Notes: generated by a model from the sequence alone, not told the origin. A stretch of 64,000 nt of DNA from Psychroflexus salarius (GCF_900129035.1 NZ_FQTW01000001.1:310001-374000), one strand, 5' to 3'. Positions 16,703 to 26,460 are shown, counted from the first letter of the stretch. A program made the numbers and translations.

Positions 16703-18343
16703 ATGCGTCTAATATACTTTATCTTTTGTTTTTTACTCCTTCCTTTTACAAGTAAAGGCCAAATTTTAACAGCTAACCGAACTGACTATACTAAAGCTGA
16801 TTCTCTTCGCGGTAGCTTAAGACCAGAGCGCACAAGTTATGATGTTAAAAAGTATAAAATTAAAGTTCGTGTAAATCCAGATAAACGTTACATTTCTGGT
16901 GTTAATAAAATGCAGTTTAGAATTTTAAAACCAACGCAAAGAATTCAAATTGATTTATTCGAAGAAATGAACCTAGATTCGGTTGTTTTTAACCAAAAGA
17001 AACTTCAATATAAACGAGAATTTAATGCTGTGTTTATTAAATTACCTACTGTTTTACAACCAAATAACGACTTACAAGACATTCAATTTCATTTTTCGGG
17101 CTTTCCAAAAGTGGCTAAAAATGCACCTTGGGATGGCGGATTTGTCTTTAAAAAAGATCAAAACAATAAACACTTTGTAGGTTTAGCTGTACAAGGCATA
17201 GGTGCAAGTCTATGGTTACCAAATAAAGACCATTTAAGTGACGAACCTGAAGAACTTGAAATGACTATTGAATGCCCTAAAAACTTAGTAGCGGTTTCTA
17301 ATGGTAGATTTATAACTTCATATGAAGTCGATCAGAATTTCAAAGCCTATCAATGGAAAGTTGAAAATCCAATCAATAACTACAACATCACCATTAATAT
17401 TGGAGATTATGTACACTTTTCTGATAAATTTAGAGATCTTGACCTTAATTATTATGTCTTAAGAGGTCATCTTCAAGCAGCTAAAAAACAATTTGAACAA
17501 GTTAAACCAATGATGGCTTGTTTTTATGAAAAATTTGGTGAATATCCGTTTAAAGAAGATAGCTTCAAATTAGTAGAAAGTCCCTATTTAGGTATGGAAC
17601 ATCAAAGTGCTGTTGCCTACGGAAATGCGTACAAAAACGGCTACAGAGGTACCGATTTATCAGGAACAGGCATTGGTTTAAAATGGGATTTTATCATCGT
17701 TCACGAATCTGGTCACGAATGGTTTGGTAATAGCATTACGGCCTCAGATATTGCAGATATGTGGATCCATGAAAGTTTTACAAGTTATTCTGAAGCTGTA
17801 TTTGTAGAATGTGAATATGGAAAAGATGCTGCAGAAACTTATTTAGTAGGTCTAAGGCAAAATGTTCAAAATGATGAACCTATTATTGGTGATTATGGTG
17901 TTAATGCTGAAGGTTCTGGTGATATGTACTACAAAGGTGCAAATATGCTTCACAGTTTAAGAAGTACGGTTAATAATGATTCACTGTGGTGGAAAACCAT
18001 CAAAAAATTTCATGAAAATTTTAAACATACCACGACAAATTCAACAGCTGTTATTAAGTTTTTTGAAGACGAAACAAAAATGAACCTTGCGCCTATTTTT
18101 AGGCAATATTTAAAATTTGCCGAATTACCTAAACTGCTAATAAAAAGGGAAAACAAGATTGTTTTAGTGAAATGGGAAGCAAAAGCAAAAAATTTCTCAT
18201 TACCAGTTGAAGTCATTACAAACAATAAAACGTTTAGAACTCAAGTTTCAACTCGTGAGTTTACCAAACTTCAAATTGGTAATTCTGAAAACTTTAAGCT
18301 TAATAATTATGGCTTTTATTTTAAAACTGAGGTAATTAATTAA
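16703..18343 (+). CDS. M1 family metallopeptidase (exported)
   Basis: A 546-residue zinc aminopeptidase-like protein with a signal peptide (about 1-18). The zinc site is complete: HESGH at 334-338 and Glu357 in WIHESFTSYSE. The exopeptidase motif is GMEHQ (297-301) rather than GAMEN. It is shorter than full M1 enzymes, ending soon after the catalytic domain with one small beta domain. It acts in the periplasm or at the surface on peptides. A second M1 enzyme is at 44982. Its stop directly abuts the stop of menE on the other strand. Confidence 0.9.
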   Translation: MRLIYFIFCFLLLPFTSKGQILTANRTDYTKADSLRGSLRPERTSYDVKKYKIKVRVNPDKRYISGVNKMQFRILKPTQRIQIDLFEEMNLDSVVFNQKKLQYKREFNAVFIKLPTVLQPNNDLQDIQFHFSGFPKVAKNAPWDGGFVFKKDQNNKHFVGLAVQGIGASLWLPNKDHLSDEPEELEMTIECPKNLVAVSNGRFITSYEVDQNFKAYQWKVENPINNYNITINIGDYVHFSDKFRDLDLNYYVLRGHLQAAKKQFEQVKPMMACFYEKFGEYPFKEDSFKLVESPYLGMEHQSAVAYGNAYKNGYRGTDLSGTGIGLKWDFIIVHESGHEWFGNSITASDIADMWIHESFTSYSEAVFVECEYGKDAAETYLVGLRQNVQNDEPIIGDYGVNAEGSGDMYYKGANMLHSLRSTVNNDSLWWKTIKKFHENFKHTTTNSTAVIKFFEDETKMNLAPIFRQYLKFAELPKLLIKRENKIVLVKWEAKAKNFSLPVEVITNNKTFRTQVSTREFTKLQIGNSENFKLNNYGFYFKTEVIN

Positions 18344-19453
18344 TTATTTCATTAAATTTTTTAAAGTTCTTTTTCGGTGAACTTTACCATTATCGGTTTC
18401 TTCAAACTTGTCAATTAGATAAATATGCTTAGGACGTTCAAATTTATCAAGAGAATTAAGCTGATTTACACCTTCTTTTAAATCACTTAAAAACTGGTCT
18501 GAGTGTGGTGCTTCAACAAATAAAATTAATTTTTCACCCAAAGCATCATCTGGAATTCCTGCTAAAAAAAAACGTTGTGTAATAATAGCTTGTAGTTTTC
18601 GCTCAACAACCTCAGGAAAAATTTTAATTCCGCCAGTATTAATTACATTATCAAACCGACCTTTCCAATAAAACTTTTTATAAGTTTCTAAATCAACAAT
18701 ATCATTAGTAATTAATGGCTTATCGACAATCTTCGGAGCGCGAATAATTAAACAGTTGCGATCATCTTGACCAAAACTGATTTTTGGTAAGGCTTTAAAA
18801 GGTTTGAGCTGAAATTCATCTTCATTAGTTCGCTTAGGATTTAGCTTTCTTGCGGCTACATGTGACACAGTTTCTGTCATCCCATAAACTTCGTAAACTT
18901 TTGTGCTTAAACCTTGAATTAAATTAATTAAATTTTCAGAAACTGTGCCGCCTCCAACAATTAGTTTTTTAATGAGGTGAAGACGATTTAATGAATTATC
19001 AAGTTGAAATGGTGTCATAGCACAAAAATCATAACGCTTAAAGACCTGTTCAAGAGGTGCTGAGTTTGGGTTAACTAGATCGAGATGCCAACCCAACATC
19101 ATGGCTCGAATTAACATCATTCGGCCAGCAATAAATTGAGCTGGCAAGCATAACAATGCCGTTGATTTCTCTTTAATTTTAAAAAATTTACCAGTGGCCA
19201 GAGCACTTGCAATCATTTTATCTTTACCAACAAAATGAACTTTAGGTTGACCTGTAGATCCTGATGTTCTAATTTTTATTGTATCGTAATCTTCATTTAA
19301 CCAATCAAGTAGAAAGTTACCGATTTGCTCTTCATAAAATTCGCCTTCTTTAATAAAGCTGTAGGCAACTAACTTTAATTCATCAGCAGAATAATGTGTA
19401 CCGTTCAACTTAAAATCTGGATGTATCTCTAAAAATGAGTGCTCTTTTTTCAT
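18344..19453 (-). CDS. menE: o-Succinylbenzoate-CoA ligase (AMP-binding)
   Basis: A 369-residue adenylate-forming enzyme, on the short side as is usual for the Bacteroidota MenE. The P-loop is RTSGSTGQPK (about 61-70), followed by YEVYGMTETVSH and the C-terminal catalytic lysine region DNGKVHRK. It activates o-succinylbenzoate in menaquinone synthesis. It is last in the minus-strand set menC - CPBP protease - menE, which supports the assignment over a generic acyl-CoA ligase. A 73-base gap separates it from the CPBP gene. Confidence 0.9.
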   Translation of the reverse strand: MKKEHSFLEIHPDFKLNGTHYSADELKLVAYSFIKEGEFYEEQIGNFLLDWLNEDYDTIKIRTSGSTGQPKVHFVGKDKMIASALATGKFFKIKEKSTALLCLPAQFIAGRMMLIRAMMLGWHLDLVNPNSAPLEQVFKRYDFCAMTPFQLDNSLNRLHLIKKLIVGGGTVSENLINLIQGLSTKVYEVYGMTETVSHVAARKLNPKRTNEDEFQLKPFKALPKISFGQDDRNCLIIRAPKIVDKPLITNDIVDLETYKKFYWKGRFDNVINTGGIKIFPEVVERKLQAIITQRFFLAGIPDDALGEKLILFVEAPHSDQFLSDLKEGVNQLNSLDKFERPKHIYLIDKFEETDNGKVHRKRTLKNLMK

Positions 19454-19526
19454 TATAAAATTGTGTTATACAATATTAACAAATTGATTGTTTTAAGGTA
19501 TTAAATTTTGGTTAAATAGATATTTA

Positions 19527-20444
19527 CTAAGCTTTACCGGTTAATTTTTGCTTCCAATTAGACCAATTATACTTTTTGCTAAAAACTAGTATAATTAAAG
19601 GGTAAATTACTAAAACAGGAATAAATATATCAAAAACCTGATTAGGCTCACCAATATATCGCAAAATTGAATTGGTTTGGAACGCTGTCCAGTCTGAGGT
19701 AACCAATAAAACCGTTATTAAGTTATTAGCAGCATGAAAACCTAAAGCTAATTCCAAACCTTCATCCATTAATGTTATTATGCCTAAGAAAAAACCAGTT
19801 CCTATGTACGATACTAGAAGTACATAGCCTATTTTATTAATCTCTGGATTTGCAATATGCATCACACCAAATAACACTGAAGTTAGTACTAAAGCGAGTA
19901 ATCTACTTTTAAAGTAGCTACCAACACCTTGTAACAAATAAGCTCTAAATAAATATTCTTCAAAACTAGTTTGCAATGGAATTAAAATAATGGCAATACC
20001 AAACAGTATAAAAAAACGAACTGGTTCAAAATTAAACACATAATTACTAGGGTTTGAGTAGTAATCATACAATGTTGCGCTAATAATAAGTAAACTAATA
20101 ACTACAAAACTAAATACAACTCTTGACCAATCAATCTTTGATCTTGAAGTTGTCAATGAAGTTAAAGATTGTTTATGAACATGCTTGATATAGAGCAATA
20201 ATAACAAACAAAAAACAGCTAAAGGAGATACAGTTATTACAAATGCCCAATTAGCACCAACACGATCAATTTGTTCTTTGATTAATTGCGCTTGATCTAT
20301 ATCTAAAAGTATCACAGTCAGGATATTTAAACCCATAAAACCAAAAAACAAGATTGAAGGCACTAAATATTTCCAATAGCCTAAACTACCTTGACGGGCT
20401 TGACCTATAAAATTTGCAGTTTTTAAACTTGTGGTGTCTCCCAT
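19527..20444 (-). CDS. CPBP family intramembrane glutamic endopeptidase
   Basis: A 305-residue protein with about eight membrane spans and the three motifs of the Abi/CPBP (Rce1-like) family: EEYLFR (about 162-167), the GVMHI segment (His about 195) and FHAANN (about 237-242). Its start overlaps the end of menC by 22 bases, so it is translated with menaquinone genes, though no role in that pathway is known. Substrates are unidentified. Confidence 0.9.
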   Translation of the reverse strand: MGDTTSLKTANFIGQARQGSLGYWKYLVPSILFFGFMGLNILTVILLDIDQAQLIKEQIDRVGANWAFVITVSPLAVFCLLLLLYIKHVHKQSLTSLTTSRSKIDWSRVVFSFVVISLLIISATLYDYYSNPSNYVFNFEPVRFFILFGIAIILIPLQTSFEEYLFRAYLLQGVGSYFKSRLLALVLTSVLFGVMHIANPEINKIGYVLLVSYIGTGFFLGIITLMDEGLELALGFHAANNLITVLLVTSDWTAFQTNSILRYIGEPNQVFDIFIPVLVIYPLIILVFSKKYNWSNWKQKLTGKA

Positions 20445-21460
20445 TTTAATGTAGAATTATAAAATAATTTCTCACCTTTAACTTCTAATGGTGATGTTAT
20501 GTTATTGGTATAAAGGCTTCCCGTTCCTAAACCCTGAGGCTTATCAAGCTGAAATTTACTTGCATACTGTGCAATTGCATTTAAACCAATGTCGCTCTCT
20601 AAAGCACTCGTTATCCACCAGCCTATTTTACGATCTTCAGCCAATTTAATCCATTCTGATGAATCTGAAAATCCACCAATTAAACTAGGCTTTAAAATAA
20701 TATATTGTGGCTTTAATTCATCTAACAACTTAGCTCTATGAGTTGTATCAACAACTTCAATCAACTCTTCATCTAAAGCTATTGGTAATGGCGTATTTTT
20801 ACATAATTCTCGCATGGCTTGCCATTGATTTTGTTTAATCGGTTGCTCTATGCTATGAAGATTAAACTGACTTAATTTTTCTAATTTTTGTAAAGCATGA
20901 TCTGGATTAAAAGCACCATTAGCATCAACCCTGAGCTCTAAAACTTCAGCTGAAAATTTAGATCGTAAATACGCTAATAATTCTAATTCAGCTTGAAAAT
21001 CTATCGCACCAATTTTAAGCTTAATGCAAGAAAAGCCTTGGTCGAGTTTAGCTTTTATTTGTTCAAACATAAAAGATTTATCGCCCATCCAAATTAGACC
21101 ATTAATGGTAATACCTTGTTGATGCTTATAAAAATCAGTATCAAATAAATAAAATGGATTTTGACTTTTTAATGACTTAAAAGCCATTTCTAATCCAAAT
21201 TTAATTGAAGGAAATAACTTCAACTGTTCGGAAAGATAATTAAAACCCAAGTTTATGTTTTCACAAGCCCACTTCAATTGATTTTCAAATTCAGGGACAT
21301 CATCTATGCTTAACCCACGTAAAATTCCGCATTCACCTATGCCAAAACCTGTATCATCTTCAATTTTAATAAACCAAGTCTCTTTAGTTTTTAACACACC
21401 GCGAGAAGTTCCACTCGGACGCTTAAAATTTAAAATATACTTACTGTAACTTGCTTTCAT
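20423..21460 (-). CDS. menC: o-Succinylbenzoate synthase (enolase superfamily)
   Basis: A 345-residue enolase-superfamily enzyme that dehydrates SHCHC to o-succinylbenzoate for menaquinone. The active-site residues follow the family order: Lys in IKLKIG (about 146-151), Asp in VDANGAF, Glu in EQPI, Asp in ALDEEL and Lys in ILKPSL. Context with menE supports MenC over muconate cycloisomerase or dipeptide epimerase relatives. It is first in the three-gene set. Confidence 0.9.
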   Translation of the reverse strand: MKASYSKYILNFKRPSGTSRGVLKTKETWFIKIEDDTGFGIGECGILRGLSIDDVPEFENQLKWACENINLGFNYLSEQLKLFPSIKFGLEMAFKSLKSQNPFYLFDTDFYKHQQGITINGLIWMGDKSFMFEQIKAKLDQGFSCIKLKIGAIDFQAELELLAYLRSKFSAEVLELRVDANGAFNPDHALQKLEKLSQFNLHSIEQPIKQNQWQAMRELCKNTPLPIALDEELIEVVDTTHRAKLLDELKPQYIILKPSLIGGFSDSSEWIKLAEDRKIGWWITSALESDIGLNAIAQYASKFQLDKPQGLGTGSLYTNNITSPLEVKGEKLFYNSTLKWETPQV

Positions 21461-21501
21461 GTCTTAGAATTAGACACAATTTTAATGTAAAAGTTACAAT
21501 T

Positions 21502-23463
21502 TTAACGCATGATTAATTTGATTTTATGACTTTTTTCTTCTGAACTTAGTTGAACAAAATAAACACCTTTAGATAAATTAGGATTCAATGTAATTTTAGA
21601 AGAATTGACTTCTGATTGATAAACTAGTTGACCACTAACATTATAGATTTTAAGATTTGAAAAGTTTTGAGAGGTTGAAATGCTAAACCTTCCAGTTGAA
21701 GGGTTTGGGTAAAGTTTTACATTCTCAATTTCAGTTGAAGTTGTTGATAATGAGCTATCCCAAGCTTGCCCAATTTTATCACCCCAAATATAATCGACGA
21801 GTTCAGGATAATCTATAAATGGGTTTCTATTGGTTTGCCAGTTATAAATCACGTTATTACGATTCATTTCATAATCATCTGGTGGGTCTTGCTCGTGCCA
21901 ATCTAACAGCGTTTGCAAATCACCTATTTGCCCAGCGTTAGCTGTTGTTGGAAAACCATTAACCACTTCTAAACCATTGTAACGAATTTGCATATAAAAA
22001 ACTGCTCTAGCAACATCGCCTTTAAAGCTACCTTGATTACCTGTTGGTCCTATATATTCTCCAAAATTTTGATTACCACGACTACTGTTTTCTGTAGATA
22101 AAGCTGGCCTTAAGTGGTGTGCATCTGAATTACCATGGCGAAGTGAATCGGCCGTGGTATTCCAAAAAACATTAATACCATTAGCAATATCGTCATCATC
22201 AATACTGAAAAAACCACCCTTTGACCTAGGAAAAACATGCTCTCGATTCCATTTATCTATACTAGCAGAACCTGTTTGCTTTTCGTAGACTGGCTTATCA
22301 ATTTCTGAGTAAATAAGCCAAACTTTATTACTGTTTAGCGGACTTACATCAGCTTCTTCTAAAATAAAATAAATATCTGCGTAAGAATGCGTTTTAACCA
22401 CACCTTCTTCAGCAATAATGGCTTGTAATTCGTTTATTAAATTTTGATCGCTTAAGCCTTCAATATTTGTGTAATAGTTTTCTGGGGCTGTACTTGAAAC
22501 TATACCAAAAGTTGGGTTTAATGGTGTACCATAATTAGCAACTTGAAAATCGTCATCAACTATAATAACTTCAATATTATTTGCATTTAAAACATAAGGT
22601 GCTGCAGGTTCTGAAATTAAAATATTGACAAACTCATCACCTTCATCAAGGTTATCATCAACAGTTTGTATAGTAAGGGTTTCAGATGCTGTACCAGAAG
22701 TTATTGTTACAGAAGTATCTCCAATGTAGTCAGACTGATTAAAACCAGCGTTGGCAAGCGTAAAATTTAGACTCAAATCTTGAGATAATACTTCACTAGC
22801 CGTGAAAGTAATATCAAAACTTTCTGACTCGTTTATGTTAGTGCTAGAAACTTGAGCATTTATAAATATTGGTGTTACTCCACTACCATCGTTAGGGACA
22901 CGAGGCGTTGGTGTAGCAACAAACCATGAACCATCATTATTCCTCTGTATAGATTCGAAGTCCTTATTATTGTTGTCATCTTCATTAATTTGAGCTTGAA
23001 CACCTAATAAATTCATCAAATCAACATCGTCTGAATCATCGGTATCATAAACTAATGCATCTATAAGATTATTGGTTGTAGCTAATGTTTGATCTGGAAA
23101 ATCAGACTCGTCACCTTGATAAATAGCTACAGCATCGGCGCCATTTTGAAAGACATTTATAGGAAGTAATACATTAGGTGCAGGATCTAACTCTGGACCA
23201 CCGAGCACCAATAAACCATTAAAATCTGTCTCTAATCCATCAAGGTTGAAAGTGTAATAACTTGAATTTCCACCACTGGAAGAGCCATTAAATAACACCA
23301 TAATATAACCATCTAAAGGAGTATTTGGATTTGGGGTTTTAAATTCAATAAATTCTTTATCGTCAACACCATCAGTATCTGCATCAAGTTCATTAATTAT
23401 AACTTGGGCATTGAGCGTTGAAAATGTAAAAATAAAGAGACTAAAAAAAAGTAATTTGCGCAT
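21502..23463 (-). CDS. Secreted endonuclease I family nuclease with T9SS sorting domain
   Basis: A 653-residue extracellular protein: signal peptide (about 1-19, NAQ cleavage), lamin-tail-like beta domain (about 22-190), a Calx-beta-type domain (about 200-310), an endonuclease I catalytic domain (about 330-560, with WNREHVFPRS, DAHHLRP and SSRGNQNFGEY) and a type IX secretion C-terminal domain (about 580-653, starting NVKLYPNPSTGRFSIST). It probably digests environmental DNA for nutrients. I chose the ATG at 23463: it begins the signal peptide, and a -7 element lies 16 bases before it. The frame extends to 23535 but that part reads like leader sequence. Confidence 0.92.
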   Translation of the reverse strand: MRKLLFFSLFIFTFSTLNAQVIINELDADTDGVDDKEFIEFKTPNPNTPLDGYIMVLFNGSSSGGNSSYYTFNLDGLETDFNGLLVLGGPELDPAPNVLLPINVFQNGADAVAIYQGDESDFPDQTLATTNNLIDALVYDTDDSDDVDLMNLLGVQAQINEDDNNNKDFESIQRNNDGSWFVATPTPRVPNDGSGVTPIFINAQVSSTNINESESFDITFTASEVLSQDLSLNFTLANAGFNQSDYIGDTSVTITSGTASETLTIQTVDDNLDEGDEFVNILISEPAAPYVLNANNIEVIIVDDDFQVANYGTPLNPTFGIVSSTAPENYYTNIEGLSDQNLINELQAIIAEEGVVKTHSYADIYFILEEADVSPLNSNKVWLIYSEIDKPVYEKQTGSASIDKWNREHVFPRSKGGFFSIDDDDIANGINVFWNTTADSLRHGNSDAHHLRPALSTENSSRGNQNFGEYIGPTGNQGSFKGDVARAVFYMQIRYNGLEVVNGFPTTANAGQIGDLQTLLDWHEQDPPDDYEMNRNNVIYNWQTNRNPFIDYPELVDYIWGDKIGQAWDSSLSTTSTEIENVKLYPNPSTGRFSISTSQNFSNLKIYNVSGQLVYQSEVNSSKITLNPNLSKGVYFVQLSSEEKSHKIKLIMR

Positions 23464-23479
23464 TATAGGGAATTTTAGG

Positions 23480-23487
23480 CAAATGTA
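23480..23487 (-). promoter_or_regulatory. -7 element of the secreted nuclease gene
   Basis: On the minus strand TACATTTG matches TAnnTTTG exactly and lies 16 bases before the chosen ATG. The closest TTG upstream gives a 23-base spacer, longer than usual, so the -33 side is weak. Confidence 0.45.
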
Positions 23488-23580
23488 GAGATTTAGATTT
23501 AAGGGAATGTCAACTAAATGTAAAAATGGGCACAAAAAGATAAAAAGCTATGAGAAATTTTATGCCAATTATGCCCAATA

Positions 23581-23603
23581 AAAAACCCCATTAAAAAATG
23601 GGG
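23581..23603 (-). terminator. Intrinsic terminator of tRNA-Ser
   Basis: On the minus strand CCCCATT pairs with AATGGGG (short A/T loop), followed by T-rich sequence, five bases after the tRNA 3' end. The + strand view shows the A-run 23581-23585 and the arms at 23586-23592 and 23597-23603. Confidence 0.75.
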
Positions 23604-23607
23604 CTTG

Positions 23608-23692
23608 CGGAGAAAGAGGGATTCGAACCCCCGGAGGTGTGACCCTCAACAGTTTTCAAGACTGCCGCATTCGACCACTCTGCCATTTCTCC
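23608..23692 (-). tRNA. tRNA-Ser (anticodon UGA)
   Basis: An 85-base class II tRNA read on the minus strand. The acceptor stem GGAGAAA pairs with TTTCTCC, discriminator G. The D arm contains AGAGTGGTCGAATG. The anticodon loop is CTTGAAA with anticodon TGA. There is a long variable arm, and the T arm ends GGTTCGAATCC. CCA is not encoded. It reads serine codons UCN, mainly UCA. The region 23464-23878 contains only this gene, its promoter and terminator, and leaders of the flanking genes. Confidence 0.97.
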
Positions 23693-23703
23693 AATTGCGA
23701 GTG

Positions 23704-23733
23704 CAAATATAGAAGCTTATTTTAATTCACAAA
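23704..23733 (-). promoter_or_regulatory. Promoter of tRNA-Ser
   Basis: On the minus strand a TTTTG -33 element (23730-23733) is followed by an 18-base spacer and the exact -7 element TATATTTG (23711 down to 23704). The -7 element ends 11 bases before the tRNA 5' end. Confidence 0.75.
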
Positions 23734-23878
23734 AGATTTTTTTGAAATTTTTTATTGTGATTAATACCTATCAAGCATTCTAAAAAGTTTCTCTTTGTAA
23801 ACCAATAACTTAAACATATCAAAAAATGACATTAGCAATTCTAAAAGCTTTGATTTATATTAGCACTAAATTAAACTT

Positions 23879-24895
23879 ATGAAACTTTTATACTTTCCTT
23901 TTTTACTTATTCTATTGATTTCTTGTAAGACCACTAAATCACAATCGACAGATAAATCTCAACTAAAATTTGCTAAAACAATTACAGCTAACGATTTAAA
24001 TGATTATTTAACGGTCTTTAGTTCAGATGATTTTGGAGGCCGTGAAACCGGTACAGAAGGTCAAAAAAAAGCGGCTAATTATTTAAAAGACTTTTATATA
24101 AGTTTAAATATTTCAGGTGGTGATTTAGACGAAACACCCTATTTCCAAGAAATTAGCTCTAGTTATTTTAATAATAAATTTGCAGATAGCGAAAATGTAA
24201 TTGCAATTATTAAAGGTAATGAACTTCCTAATGAATATTTGGTATTAACTTCTCATTACGATCATTTAGGTATTAAAAATGGAAAAGTCTTTAACGGAGC
24301 TGACGATGATGGCTCTGGAACAGTCGCTATAATGGAAATTGCTGAAGCCTTTATGGAAGCAAAAAAGGAAGGTTTTGAGCCTAAAAGAAGTATAATTTTC
24401 TTACATGTTACAGCTGAAGAAAAAGGTTTACTCGGATCTAAATATTATTCTGATAACCCGATTTATCCATTAAATCAAACCATTGCTAATCTCAATATTG
24501 ATATGATTGGACGTCGTGATAAAGCTCATAAAAATAATGATAATTATGTGTATTTAATTGGGAGCGATCGCTTAAGTACTGAACTGCACAACATATCTGA
24601 AAACGCTAATAAAAAATTTACAAACTTGGATTTAGATTATAAATTTAATGCTAAAAATGATCCTAACCGATTTTATTATCGAAGTGATCACTACAACTTT
24701 GCTAAATATGACATACCAATTATTTTTTACTTTAACGGTGTTCATAAAGATTATCATAAATCAACAGACACAGCTGAAAAAATTGAATATGATTTGTTAG
24801 CTAAAAGAGCTAAACTCATATTTCATACTGCTTGGGAACTTGCCAACAGAGAAAACAGACCAATTGTAGACCAACCTACTCTAGATAAAAAATAG
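23879..24895 (+). CDS. M28 family metallopeptidase lipoprotein
   Basis: A 338-residue lipoprotein (lipobox LISC, Cys16) with an M28 aminopeptidase domain. The two-zinc site is complete: His in TSHYDHLG, Asp in GADDDGSG, Glu-Glu in HVTAEEKGLLGS, Asp in NIDMIGR and His in YRSDHYNFA. It removes amino acids from peptides at the outer membrane or periplasm. A DUF-free compact form, it has no PA domain inserted. It is a single gene with its stop seven bases from the convergent DoxX gene. Confidence 0.9.
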   Translation: MKLLYFPFLLILLISCKTTKSQSTDKSQLKFAKTITANDLNDYLTVFSSDDFGGRETGTEGQKKAANYLKDFYISLNISGGDLDETPYFQEISSSYFNNKFADSENVIAIIKGNELPNEYLVLTSHYDHLGIKNGKVFNGADDDGSGTVAIMEIAEAFMEAKKEGFEPKRSIIFLHVTAEEKGLLGSKYYSDNPIYPLNQTIANLNIDMIGRRDKAHKNNDNYVYLIGSDRLSTELHNISENANKKFTNLDLDYKFNAKNDPNRFYYRSDHYNFAKYDIPIIFYFNGVHKDYHKSTDTAEKIEYDLLAKRAKLIFHTAWELANRENRPIVDQPTLDKK

Positions 24896-24902
24896 AATTA
24901 TG

Positions 24903-25268
24903 TTAATCTATTAACATTACAGCCAATGATAATAGTAACATTAAAAATGCGGGTAAAGATTTTTTAAGTTCGTCATTAATTTTTACATGCATAGAAATTG
25001 CACCTATCATTAAAACAGCCATGATTAAAGCTGAATATAATTCAATTTGTGGAATCCAATAACTCACAATTAAACCTATAGCTGCTAAGATTTTTAAACC
25101 TCCTATAATTGGAACAGCAGTCTTTGGTAAACCATACGCCTTAAATTCATCCACCATATTATTAGCTTTAGCTCCACGCCAGGTTGTAGGCTTATTGTAT
25201 CGTATTAACCAAACATTAAAAATACCAAATGCGATAATAAATTTTAAAACAATATCTATATATTCCAT
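24903..25268 (-). CDS. DoxX family membrane protein
   Basis: A 121-residue protein with four hydrophobic spans and the DoxX-like pattern KTAVPIIGGLKILAAIGL (Gly-Gly-Leu-Lys core, about 53-70) in span two. DoxX proteins are linked to quinone-dependent or oxidative-stress complexes, but the function of this short form is not known. A bidirectional terminator lies upstream on the same strand (25343-25374), so it has its own promoter. Confidence 0.8.
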   Translation of the reverse strand: MEYIDIVLKFIIAFGIFNVWLIRYNKPTTWRGAKANNMVDEFKAYGLPKTAVPIIGGLKILAAIGLIVSYWIPQIELYSALIMAVLMIGAISMHVKINDELKKSLPAFLMLLLSLAVMLID

Positions 25269-25342
25269 AAAAGCTTTTTCTTGAAAATAGTAGATTCTAA
25301 TTATATACTAATACATATCAGCTTAAATAACTAAGATTTAAC

Positions 25343-25374
25343 AAAAAAAGCCAGTACAACTACTGGCTTTTTTT
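25343..25374. terminator. Bidirectional terminator between the DUF4252 operon and doxX
   Basis: AGCCAGTA (25349-25356) pairs with TACTGGCT (25361-25368) around loop CAAC, with A-run before and T-run after. It ends the minus-strand ECF/DUF4252 operon 17 bases after the last stop; it could also work on the + strand. Confidence 0.88.
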
Positions 25375-25390
25375 GTTTTAATTTTGATGA

Positions 25391-25912
25391 TTACTTAAAA
25401 TTCTCTGAAAAATTTTCTATTTGAGACATATCTAATTTATCAGCCATACTAAGTAGTTTAGCCAAATCATTTGGTTTTAAATCACGGCTATTTAAACGTG
25501 CTACTAACATTCCTGTTTCTTTGCTTTTTCCATAAAAAACAACTTCATCGATTTTAATGTCATTACCGATATACAATAAGTTCATGCCTTTATCATCAGC
25601 GTTCATTTTCATCAGTGTCTGATAAGTTGAATTCTCTAAAATAGTTTCAACTTGTCGGGTTTCTTTTTCGTAAGCTACTTGATTTACGCTATCTGTTGGC
25701 ATCGCAGCAACATTAATTGATTTAATTTTTTTTAAAGTTGCTTGCTCTTCAGTTGATAGTTCCTCAATATTTGGCACTAATAAATCAGTTGCTACACTCA
25801 TTGTTTTAAAATTAGCATCTTTATCTTTAGATATTAAATACTCCTGTAAACTTTGTTTGTTAGAACATGAGACTAATATCATTAAGCACAATGTTGTGAA
25901 TAAATATTTCAT
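25391..25912 (-). CDS. DUF4252 lipoprotein (second copy)
   Basis: A 173-residue lipoprotein (lipobox LVSC, Cys16) of the DUF4252 family. It shares with its neighbour at 25915 the C-terminal signature around NDIKIDEVVFYGKSKETGMLVARL and the ending 'LAKLL...LDMSQIE'. Two tandem DUF4252 genes after an ECF sigma / anti-sigma pair is a recurrent flavobacterial arrangement. The function is unknown. Two bases separate it from the first copy. Confidence 0.85.
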   Translation of the reverse strand: MKYLFTTLCLMILVSCSNKQSLQEYLISKDKDANFKTMSVATDLLVPNIEELSTEEQATLKKIKSINVAAMPTDSVNQVAYEKETRQVETILENSTYQTLMKMNADDKGMNLLYIGNDIKIDEVVFYGKSKETGMLVARLNSRDLKPNDLAKLLSMADKLDMSQIENFSENFK

Positions 25913-25914
25913 TG

Positions 25915-26454
25915 TTATTTGTTTTTCTTGTTTTTTAAATTTTCAAGTGATTCTGCGCCTGGTACGTCAAGTTGACTGGTAAGTTTAGAAATTTCATTTA
26001 AATCTATAAGACCATTAATTAACATCACAACGGTTTCAGAGTCGTTACTATCGCCATTATTTACATACATAAATAGCTGGTTGACTAAATCATCAGTTTT
26101 TCCAGGTTTTACATAAAAAACAACTTGATTATCATCATCATTTACTTTCATAAGCAAATCAAGTTTTGTATTAGCTAAGTAGTTATCAACTTCAGCTTTT
26201 AAGCTGTTTTTAGTTGTTTGATTTTGACTAATAAAAATCTTGATGTCTTCTAAATTTTCGACTAATTTGATGTAATCTTGCATATCTTCATCTTGACTTT
26301 GCAAGTCTAATTTACTCATTAATTTAAACATCTGTTTAGTCACTAATACCGACGTGACACCTTTCTTATTCTCAAATTGAGAAAAATCCTGAGCCATTAT
26401 TGAGCTTGTTAACATTGCTACAGTCATGGCTATTAAAATTGATATTGTTTTCAT
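25915..26454 (-). CDS. DUF4252 exported protein (first copy)
   Basis: A 179-residue exported protein: signal peptide ending SIMAQ (about 22), then DUF4252. Features are GVTSVLVTKQMFKLM near the N-terminus and DNQVVFYVKPGKTDDLVNQLFMYVN in the core (key run Val-Val-Phe-Tyr-Val). It is soluble rather than lipidated, unlike the second copy. It lies between the anti-sigma-like gene (6-base gap) and the second copy (2-base gap). Probable output or sensor of the ECF system; function unknown. Confidence 0.83.
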   Translation of the reverse strand: MKTISILIAMTVAMLTSSIMAQDFSQFENKKGVTSVLVTKQMFKLMSKLDLQSQDEDMQDYIKLVENLEDIKIFISQNQTTKNSLKAEVDNYLANTKLDLLMKVNDDDNQVVFYVKPGKTDDLVNQLFMYVNNGDSNDSETVVMLINGLIDLNEISKLTSQLDVPGAESLENLKNKKNK

Positions 26455-26460
26455 AATTTA

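Noticed and set aside
21470-21510. GTTAC-containing repeat (TGTAA-AAG-TTACA) near the menC start as a third Crp/Fnr site
   Set aside because: Its arms are shorter and spaced by three bases instead of four, so the half-sites do not match the GTAAC-N4-GTTAC geometry.
23464-23535. N-terminal extension of the secreted nuclease
   Set aside because: It would put residues before a clear signal peptide, and a -7 promoter element lies inside it.
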